Assembly: GCA_012961935.1 (NCBI GenBank)
Contig: DTYI01000087.1
Span: 1 to 33,437, forward strand
From: Thiotrichales bacterium
GTDB lineage: Bacteria; Pseudomonadota; Gammaproteobacteria; CAZUMV01
Direction: 5' to 3'
DNA: 33,437 nt
The notes under the pieces are model-generated. The model was not told the DNA's origin. It worked only from the letters and a program-made list of their open reading frames with translations, and ran no database searches. Every line of letters begins with the position of its first letter. Position 1 is the stretch's first letter. Of this stretch, positions 26,553-33,437 are shown piece by piece. A program made the position numbers and the translations under genes.

Positions 26553-27151
26553 ACAAACCTTACTCGGAATCCTGCGACCAGAATCGCGACCCCATTCTTG
26601 CGGTTATCCAGCCTTTATTTGCCGACCGTAAAAATATACTCGAGATTGGCAGCGGCACAGGTCAGCACGCCGTTTATTTTGCCGAAAAAATGCCGCAGCT
26701 CATCTGGCATACCAGCGATACAAAAGACAATCATGCTGGCATTCACCAGTGGCTTGACGATGCCGGCCTGCCCAACACAAGACCACCGCTTGAGCTCGAC
26801 GTCAGTCACAGCGTTTGGCCAGAGAAAAAATATGACGGTGTTTTTTCGGCCAACACCGCACACATTATGCATTGGCCGATGGTTGTCGACTTTATTGAGG
26901 GCGTTGGAAATATTCTGGAAAATAATGGTCTGTTTGTTCTCTACGGACCTTTTAATTACAACGGCAAATTCACCAGCGAAAGCAATGCGCGTTTTGACCT
27001 CTGGCTAAAAGAGCGCGATCCACAAAGCGGTGTTAGAAATTTTGAGGATTTAAACCAACTGGCAGAAAAGGCTGGCATGAAATTAAAACAGGATTATGAA
27101 ATGCCAGCGAACAATCGCATCCTCTGCTGGCAGAAAATATCACACGAATAA
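26549..27151 (+). CDS. DUF938 family SAM-dependent methyltransferase-like protein
   Basis: SCDQNRDPILAVIQPLF...ILEIGSGTGQHAVYFA...NTAHIMHWP...FVLYGPFNYNGKFTSESN. Confidence 0.92.
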   Translation: MNKPYSESCDQNRDPILAVIQPLFADRKNILEIGSGTGQHAVYFAEKMPQLIWHTSDTKDNHAGIHQWLDDAGLPNTRPPLELDVSHSVWPEKKYDGVFSANTAHIMHWPMVVDFIEGVGNILENNGLFVLYGPFNYNGKFTSESNARFDLWLKERDPQSGVRNFEDLNQLAEKAGMKLKQDYEMPANNRILCWQKISHE

Positions 27152-27177
27152 TTTCCGGTTTTCCGGGGGAATCTTTC

Positions 27178-27732
27178 TTATCCGCCTGGTCGTTTTCCGC
27201 TTTCCATTTTCCCTTTAACCGCATCGATAATATTGTTTCCGGTCATAATCATTTTCTTTCCGATCTGACGCTCCTGCCGCAAGCGCATCATATAACCCAG
27301 CAAGCCACCTCCGGTTGTTGCCAGAATCAGCAGACCAACTGTGATGAACTGAGTGAAGATCATCAGGCCACCAACGCCTGCCGCTGCTGTAAACGCGGCA
27401 CCCACCTTGAAGTTGGCCTTTGCATGCGCGCGACTGGCTTCCTTACTGATCTGTTGCTGGCTTTGCTTGATGATTTTTGACTTTTGCTTTTCGGCTTTGA
27501 CGCGAATATCTTCACGTTCGCGCGCGTGTTGTTCGATGGTTTTTGTCAGCATATCCTTGTGCCGGTGACTGGCAATGGCGGAAAACCAGAACGCCGCCAG
27601 CATGCTCATGATCAATCCTAGCAGCGCGATGGCGACCATCAGCTCCTGGTTGAACTGCGCCTTGTACAAAGCAAACAGCAAGGCCGCCGTCGCAAGTTGA
27701 ATAAAAATGATGCCAGGTAAAAATCGGAACAT
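27178..27732 (-). CDS. Uncharacterised membrane protein with coiled-coil-like middle
   Basis: 184 aa, hydrophobic segments at both ends and a charged KQKSKIIKQSQQQISKEASRAHAK region. Confidence 0.7.
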   Translation of the reverse strand: MFRFLPGIIFIQLATAALLFALYKAQFNQELMVAIALLGLIMSMLAAFWFSAIASHRHKDMLTKTIEQHAREREDIRVKAEKQKSKIIKQSQQQISKEASRAHAKANFKVGAAFTAAAGVGGLMIFTQFITVGLLILATTGGGLLGYMMRLRQERQIGKKMIMTGNNIIDAVKGKMESGKRPGG

Positions 27733-27733
27733 G

Positions 27734-28024
27734 TTAATTCAGCATCTCCTGCACCAGTTCACGCCACTCATCTTCCAGCGCAACATCACTGCGGAATTCC
27801 GTCCCCGCCTGCCGGTGCCAGTAACGTGAATTCCAGTCATCCCCTTCCTTGCGGTGCAGATAGGCGTGAATTCTCGCGGCCTTGCGGTCGTGGATCGCCT
27901 GCACGATTTCATGTGCCCGATCCCAGTCGCCCCGATGGTCATGCCACAACGCCTGCAAATAATCTGACAATGTTTCCGGGCAACTGTCCTCGTCCAGCAA
28001 GGCCATGTATTCATCAAATGTCAT
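27734..28024 (-). CDS. Uncharacterised small soluble protein
   Basis: 96 aa, W/H-rich (ALWHDHRGDWDRAHEIVQAI...DDWNSRYWHRQAG); one nt from the downstream gene start. Confidence 0.7.
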   Translation of the reverse strand: MTFDEYMALLDEDSCPETLSDYLQALWHDHRGDWDRAHEIVQAIHDRKAARIHAYLHRKEGDDWNSRYWHRQAGTEFRSDVALEDEWRELVQEMLN

Positions 28025-28107
28025 GAACCTGAGTTTACCTGTTTTGCATCAAATCAGTGAATACTGTTTTGATATAGTCTACGGACTCTATCCAGGAAAT
28101 ACGGACG

Positions 28108-29265
28108 ATGCGGTTTTCAAGAATAATCATTTTCCTGCTCATTGCTGGCACAGTGGCCGGTATAGGGTACTGGCGGCACATCCATCCTGACGTCATCAGT
28201 GTCACGGTTACCTACGTAGAAAAAGGCGATGTCGAGGCCACCGTTGCTAATACGCGAGCAGGCACTATCAAGGCATGCAGGCGGGCAAAAATGTCGCCTT
28301 CATTAGGCGGCCAGATCAGTGAGCTGCCATTTCCTGAAGGTGCTGCGGTCAAACGCAATGACATCCTGTTGCAACTCTGGAATGAGGATTTGCGAGCAGA
28401 AGTTGTACATGCAGAAAGCGCTTTGCGTGCAGCTGAGGATAATTCGCAGGCCATCTGCCTGCAGGCGGCCAATGCCAGACGAACTGCCGACCGGTCTTAC
28501 AAGCTCTATCAAAGCGAGCATGTTTCCAGACAGGAGTATGACCGGGTAAAATCCGAAGCCGACGCACGTCATGCCGAGTGCAAAGCTGCGCGCGCAAATA
28601 TGGAAGTTGCAAAAGCCGCTTTACAAATCGCGCAATCCCGTTTGCAACGCACAATACTGTATGCACCTTTCGACGGCGTAATCGCTAACATCAACGGCGA
28701 ATTGAATGAATACGTGACACCCTCACCACCGGGCATCCAGACACCCCCGGTCATTGACCTGATCGAACCTGATTGTTTTTACTTAAGCGCGCCCATTGAT
28801 GAGGTCGACGCGCCCAGAGTAAAGCCGGGCATGGCCGCGCGAATAACGCTTGATGCCTGGCGCGGGCGGATTTTTCCAGGCGAAGTCACCCGCATCGGTT
28901 CCTATGTGATCGACCGCGAAAAGCAGGCGCGCACAGTTGAGGTCGAACTCAAATTTACCAACCCGGAAGATATCAAGTCGCTACTGGTCGGTTATAGCGC
29001 TGACGTGGATATCATTATCAAAACCCACAGTAATGTCCTGCGCATCCCCAGCGAAGCCATGCTTGATGAGGAACATGTTCTGGTTTTCAACCCGGACAAT
29101 CAGACGCTTGAAGAGCGTTCAATTACCAAAGGAATAGCCAACTGGAACTACACAGAAGTGATCTCAGGATTGGCGGAAGGGGAAGCCCTGGTGACTTCAT
29201 TGGGAGACGAAGGCGTAGAAGCTGGCGCAGTGGCAGAGATCACTGACCGCAACAGTGATGATTAA
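28108..29265 (+). CDS. Periplasmic adaptor subunit (HlyD/MacA-like)
   Basis: Signal/anchor helix, lipoyl-like and coiled-coil region, TILYAPFDGVIANINGELNEYVTP; start of an exporter operon. Confidence 0.92.
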   Translation: MRFSRIIIFLLIAGTVAGIGYWRHIHPDVISVTVTYVEKGDVEATVANTRAGTIKACRRAKMSPSLGGQISELPFPEGAAVKRNDILLQLWNEDLRAEVVHAESALRAAEDNSQAICLQAANARRTADRSYKLYQSEHVSRQEYDRVKSEADARHAECKAARANMEVAKAALQIAQSRLQRTILYAPFDGVIANINGELNEYVTPSPPGIQTPPVIDLIEPDCFYLSAPIDEVDAPRVKPGMAARITLDAWRGRIFPGEVTRIGSYVIDREKQARTVEVELKFTNPEDIKSLLVGYSADVDIIIKTHSNVLRIPSEAMLDEEHVLVFNPDNQTLEERSITKGIANWNYTEVISGLAEGEALVTSLGDEGVEAGAVAEITDRNSDD

Positions 29266-29929
29266 ACTACGCGACATCTGCCGGAATTTTCAGGTGGGCG
29301 ACGAAACGGTACACGCGCTGGATCAAGTCACGCTCGATATCGCAGCGGGTGACTACATCAGTGTCATGGGGCCGTCCGGTTCGGGCAAATCCACGTTACT
29401 GAATATGCTCGGGTTGCTGGATATGCCGAACTCAGGCAGCTACCTTTTTGAAAACAAGGAGCTGACGAAACTGTCTGAGGAAAAACGCGCGCGTTTCCGG
29501 CGTGAAAAAATTGGGTTTATCTTTCAGTCATTTCATCTGGTGCCGCGCCTGACGGCAGCAGGCAACCTGGAATTACCCTTGATGCTGACCGGCATGCTGC
29601 CAGCCAAACGTCGTGTTCTTGTGCAGGAAGCGCTTGCATCAGTCGGACTGGAAGACCGCGCTCATCATCTGCCGAAACAATTATCGGGCGGACAGCAGCA
29701 ACGTGTCGCGATCGCCCGCGCGATGATCATGAAACCACCGCTCTTGCTCGCCGATGAGCCGACTGGCAATCTGGATACCCACTCGGGAGATGAAATCATT
29801 AAAACACTGGAGGTTCTCAATCAAACAGGTATCACTTTGATTGTCGTTACCCACGATCTCGAGCTGGGTCAACGCGCAGGGCGAACGATTCAGATGGTCG
29901 ACGGCAAGGTCGTGCATGACGAATCATGA
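29255..29929 (+). CDS. ABC transporter ATP-binding protein (MacB/LolD-like)
   Basis: [15 protein letters not shown] Walker [15 protein letters not shown] signature, [12 protein letters not shown] Walker B. Confidence 0.97.
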   Translation: MMIKLRDICRNFQVGDETVHALDQVTLDIAAGDYISVMGPSGSGKSTLLNMLGLLDMPNSGSYLFENKELTKLSEEKRARFRREKIGFIFQSFHLVPRLTAAGNLELPLMLTGMLPAKRRVLVQEALASVGLEDRAHHLPKQLSGGQQQRVAIARAMIMKPPLLLADEPTGNLDTHSGDEIIKTLEVLNQTGITLIVVTHDLELGQRAGRTIQMVDGKVVHDES

Positions 29930-31131
29930 GAATTCTCGACACCCTTAATTTCAGTCAAACTACACTCCGGGCTTACCCTGCCCGAACAGCCCTGATTCTG
30001 CTGGCGATGGCCATCGGTGTGGCCTCGGTCATCATCCTCACCTCTCTGGGGGAAGGCGCACGCAACTACGTCACCGGGCAATTCCGCAGCTTGGGTACTC
30101 ACCTGCTATTTATCCTGCCCGGGCGCAGTGAAACCACTGGCGGCCTGCCACCACTGCTGGGCACCTCGCCGCGTGACCTGACCATCGATGATGCGATTGC
30201 ACTGAAACAAAGCCCGGCAATCCGTCACGTCGCACCCTTGTTGCTGGGCAATGCTCCGGTATCTCATGCGTCACGCGAACGTGAAGTCACTGTACTTGGC
30301 TCCAGTAACGAGATGCAGGTCATCATGACGCTTGAAGTCATCATGGGAAAGTTTCTGCCCGCAGAAAACCCTCGCATCGGCAGTCCTGTCTGTGTGCTGG
30401 GCGACAAGCTTTACCATGAACTGTTCGGAAACAGAAATCCGATCGGTGAATGGGTACGCATCGGCAGCTATCGCTACCGCGTCATCGGCGTCCTCGGCGA
30501 CAAGGAACGGGCGTTCGGTTTTGACAACAGCGATGCAGTCATTATCCCCGTAGCCAGCGCCCAGACGATGTTCAACAAAACCTCCCTGTTCCGGATTCTC
30601 GTCAAGGCCAGCAGCGCGGACGCACTTGATCGCGCAAAGGAAGATGTGCTGCGCATCATCCGCCAGCGTCACGAAGGTGAGGACGATGTCACCGTGATTC
30701 GCCAGGATGCGCTCATCGGTACCTTTGACGAAATCCTGAAAATCCTCACCTGGGTTGTCGCGGGCATCGCCGCCATCAGCCTGATTGTTGCCGGCATTCT
30801 GATCATGAATGTGATGCTGGTTTCCGTCAGTCAGCGCCGCGCTGAAATCGGCCTGCTCAAGGCGCTAGGCGCATCCACCCGTGAGGTACTGCAACTATTT
30901 TTGAGCGAAGCGCTGATACTCTCACTGGCGGGCGGGGTGATCGGACTAGGCATCGGCTTCGTTGGCGCCCAGGCTCTGCAAGTCTGGTTGCCGGATTTTC
31001 CGGTGCAAGTTCCGCTCTGGTCGATCATCGCCGCACTGCTCGTGACCTTGATTACCGGACTGGCCTTTGGGCTGATTCCTGCTCGGCAAGCAGCAAGACT
31101 CGATCCTGTCATCGCGCTTGCCGGAAAGTGA
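29926..31131 (+). CDS. ABC transporter permease (MacB-PCD/FtsX)
   Basis: N-terminal TM, periplasmic domain, FtsX-type C-terminal helices (SVSQRRAEIGLLKALGASTREVLQLFLSEALIL). Confidence 0.95.
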   Translation: MRILDTLNFSQTTLRAYPARTALILLAMAIGVASVIILTSLGEGARNYVTGQFRSLGTHLLFILPGRSETTGGLPPLLGTSPRDLTIDDAIALKQSPAIRHVAPLLLGNAPVSHASREREVTVLGSSNEMQVIMTLEVIMGKFLPAENPRIGSPVCVLGDKLYHELFGNRNPIGEWVRIGSYRYRVIGVLGDKERAFGFDNSDAVIIPVASAQTMFNKTSLFRILVKASSADALDRAKEDVLRIIRQRHEGEDDVTVIRQDALIGTFDEILKILTWVVAGIAAISLIVAGILIMNVMLVSVSQRRAEIGLLKALGASTREVLQLFLSEALILSLAGGVIGLGIGFVGAQALQVWLPDFPVQVPLWSIIAALLVTLITGLAFGLIPARQAARLDPVIALAGK

Positions 31132-32333
31132 CGATGCGCTCTGCTGACTATATGCGGCTGGCTGCCACAAGCCTGAAGTTTAACAAGATGCGTAGCTTCC
31201 TCACCGCGCTCGGGATTACCGTGGGTATTGCGGCTGTGGTGTTACTCACCTCACTGGGCGGCGGCGTCCAGCAATACATGCTCGGCCAGTTCACCCAGTT
31301 CGGCGCTCATATCATCGCCGTCAACCCCGGCAAAACCAGCACTATTGGATTATCTGGTGCCATAATCAGCAATGTGCGACCGCTTACACTGGATGATGCC
31401 GCCAGCCTGGAGCAACTCAATGGCGTGCTGACGGCCGTGCCGATTGTGCAGGGAAACTTACCGGTCGAAACTGGCAACCGCAGCCGCTGGACAATGGTTC
31501 TTGGCGTCAATCACCAGGCGCCACAGACCTGGCAATTCAAAATCGCACAGGGACAGTTCTTACCAGATGAACCAGCCGAACAGGCGCGTAACCTCTCGGT
31601 GATCGGTCATAAAATCAAAACGGAATTATTTCCGGACACCAACCCGCTGGGGAAACGTATCCGTATCGGCCAGGAACGCTATCGGGTGATCGGCGTGATG
31701 GAAGAGAAGGGCCAGATTCTCGGTATAGACCTGGACGATGCTGTCTACATTCCCGCTCATCGTGGGATGGCCCTGTTTAACCGCGAGAGCTTGATGGAAG
31801 TGGATATACTCTACCGCGCCGGATGGAATGAAGACAAGCTGGTTAAAGCCATCAAAAAACATCTCATCCGACGACATGGGGCTGAGGATTTCACCATCAA
31901 CACACAGAGCGACATGCTGGGCACACTGGGTTCTATCCTCAACATACTCACCGCCGTCGTCGCCGGGCTGGGTAGCATCTCGTTGGTCGTCGGCGGCGTC
32001 GGCATCTTCACCATCATGAGCATCGCCGTCAACGAGCGCATACGAGAAATCGGCCTGCTGCGTGCATTGGGTGCATCGCGTACTCAGGTCACCCTGATGT
32101 TCTTGCTTGAGGCCACGTTTCTTTCTGGCCTGGGCGGGATTGCAGGTATGCTAACCGGTCTGGGCGTCGCCTGGCTGCTGCATGCTTTCATCCCAGCTCT
32201 GCCTGTGAATGTTGAATGGAATTATGTCCTGCTGGCAGAAGTCATCGCCATCTTTACGGGGATAATCGCAGGTCTCTTGCCCGCCCGGCGCGCGGCCGCA
32301 CTGCCACCAGTGGATGCCTTGCGCAGCGAATGA
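31128..32333 (+). CDS. ABC transporter permease (MacB-PCD/FtsX), paralog of the preceding gene
   Basis: RSFLTALGITVGIAAVVLLTSLGGGVQQYM; IAVNERIREIGLLRALGASRTQVTLMFLLEATFLSG. Confidence 0.95.
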   Translation: MTMRSADYMRLAATSLKFNKMRSFLTALGITVGIAAVVLLTSLGGGVQQYMLGQFTQFGAHIIAVNPGKTSTIGLSGAIISNVRPLTLDDAASLEQLNGVLTAVPIVQGNLPVETGNRSRWTMVLGVNHQAPQTWQFKIAQGQFLPDEPAEQARNLSVIGHKIKTELFPDTNPLGKRIRIGQERYRVIGVMEEKGQILGIDLDDAVYIPAHRGMALFNRESLMEVDILYRAGWNEDKLVKAIKKHLIRRHGAEDFTINTQSDMLGTLGSILNILTAVVAGLGSISLVVGGVGIFTIMSIAVNERIREIGLLRALGASRTQVTLMFLLEATFLSGLGGIAGMLTGLGVAWLLHAFIPALPVNVEWNYVLLAEVIAIFTGIIAGLLPARRAAALPPVDALRSE

Positions 32334-32369
32334 TTTTACGTCGTCACTGGCTAGCCCGCATATTGCATT

Positions 32370-33170
32370 TCAGCCGACCTCCACTTTTCCCGTAGTCGTG
32401 TCAGCCGGTATTTCCACAGACTCAAGCCAGCGTGCCAGGCGCCCCGGTTCAACCCATCCGGGCGTGTTCTCAAGGCCAGCCAAAACACGATAGGGGTGAT
32501 CGGGTTCACCAAGATCGCTGAGCACCGCCAGCGCGCCAGTGAAATCCTCGCCTTCGCTGTAGAAACTCTGCGTCACCAGCACCGGAACCCCGGCACCGGT
32601 CGCAGCCAATACACCATTACGTGTGTCTTCAATGGCGACACAGTCGCTGCCAGGTAACGCAAGCTTTTCCAGCACCCAAAGATAGACTGACGAGTCGGGT
32701 TTCTTGTTTGGCGCCTGTTCAGCCGCACCGATCGCATCAAACCAGTCCAGCGCCTCACGTCCCAGGGTAGCATCGAACAGAGCGATGATGTTGGCCGTAC
32801 TGGTCGTCGTGGCGATCGCCAGCTTCAGACCGGCCTGCCGCGCCTCGCGAATCAGCCGTTCCACCCCGGGACGCAGCTCGATCTCTCCCGCTGCGATCAT
32901 GTCGGCGTAGATTTTTGTCTTGTCCTGATGCAGCCTGGCGATCCAGTCGGCAAGATTCTCACGCGTCAGAAAGTCCGGGTGTTCTTCTTCGATATACAAG
33001 CGGATGCGCTCTTTGCCACCGGAAATGGCCAGCAGTTCGCGATAGCGCTCCCGGCTCCAGCACCAGTCGAGGCCGGCATCGGAAAGCGCGCGATTAAAGG
33101 CCTTGCGATGAATTTCCTCGGTCTCGGCCAGCGTGCCGTCGACATCGAAGATGATAGCTTTGAGTGTCAT
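32370..33170 (-). CDS. HAD-superfamily phosphatase, CbbY-like
   Basis: AIIFDVDGTLAETEEIHRKAFN, LAIATTTSTANI, KKPDSSVYLWVLEKLALPGSDCVAIEDTRNGVLAATGAG. Confidence 0.88.
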   Translation of the reverse strand: MTLKAIIFDVDGTLAETEEIHRKAFNRALSDAGLDWCWSRERYRELLAISGGKERIRLYIEEEHPDFLTRENLADWIARLHQDKTKIYADMIAAGEIELRPGVERLIREARQAGLKLAIATTTSTANIIALFDATLGREALDWFDAIGAAEQAPNKKPDSSVYLWVLEKLALPGSDCVAIEDTRNGVLAATGAGVPVLVTQSFYSEGEDFTGALAVLSDLGEPDHPYRVLAGLENTPGWVEPGRLARWLESVEIPADTTTGKVEVG

Positions 33171-33437
33171 ATATTCTCCAGGGATAAATAGTCAATACTG
33201 ATGCGGTCGCCGGCAACAGGCCGGAAATGGTTGTCGGCGAAAGCGGTATGATCGGGGTGTTCACGGTAGCTGTCGATCACGGCTGGGTGGCAGAAGCGCA
33301 CCAGCCAGCTAAAACGGTATTCGGCATCCTGCTTCACCGCCTCGCCAGTGAAGACTTCCAGCACGCCCGGAATGTTTCCCAGCACACGGCGGCCTTCGGC
33401 GATCATCTCCTTTGCGTTGGTCACGTCGATACCCTCC
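33167..33437 (-). CDS. Dabb (stress-responsive alpha/beta barrel) domain protein, 5' end beyond window
   Basis: FSWLVRFCHPAVIDSYREHPDHTAFADNHFRP; the frame stays open to the window edge (..EGIDVTNAKEMI). Confidence 0.75.
   Translation of the reverse strand, partial: EGIDVTNAKEMIAEGRRVLGNIPGVLEVFTGEAVKQDAEYRFSWLVRFCHPAVIDSYREHPDHTAFADNHFRPVAGDRISIDYLSLENI

Noticed and set aside
27150-27178. CCGGTTTTCCGG as a terminator between convergent genes
   Set aside because: Stem is only 4 bp and lacks a T-run.
30271-30672. 133-aa minus-strand ORF
   Set aside because: Antisense to the ABC permease; no independent support.
1-33437. CRISPR arrays, tRNA or rRNA genes
   Set aside because: No regularly spaced direct repeats and no recognisable tRNA or rRNA sequences were seen on reading; a tRNAscan/Infernal run would be decisive.

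Overview
The window looks like a chromosomal segment from a proteobacterium, probably an autotrophic gammaproteobacterium. Assignments come from motif and family recognition only; no database searches were run. In order: the C-terminus of a hydrophobic CDS; a FIST-domain sensor; an aldo/keto reductase behind an interspersed palindromic repeat that carries a small insertion; a tandem of three secreted S1 trypsin-like proteases with GlyGly-CTERM-type C-termini; a TatD-family nuclease, a small membrane protein and a TcdA-like E1 enzyme; a CbbR-like LysR regulator and a SulP anion transporter; a frameshifted IS5-like transposase remnant; a 9-gene overlapping Mrp-type antiporter operon (E-F-G-A'-B-C-D-D-small TM-D); more mobile-element debris (IS256-like fragment, MITE-like inverted repeat); a NagZ-like GH3 hydrolase; an EamA transporter behind a strong terminator; a histidine phosphatase; an alpha/beta-hydrolase lipoprotein with an unusual repetitive C-terminal domain; a DUF4197, FemAB/GNAT-like and DUF938 cluster; two uncharacterised ORFs; a MacAB-like four-gene ABC exporter; a CbbY-like HAD phosphatase; and the start of a Dabb-domain gene cut by the window edge. 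The most interesting points are the Mrp operon, which has the gene order of the antiporter module of archaeal Mbh hydrogenase but no hydrogenase genes, is flanked by mobile debris with matching inverted ends, and lies next to CbbR/SulP; the protease tandem with auto-activatable propeptides and GlyGly-CTERM anchors; and the repeat-in-repeat insertion at 1249-1463.
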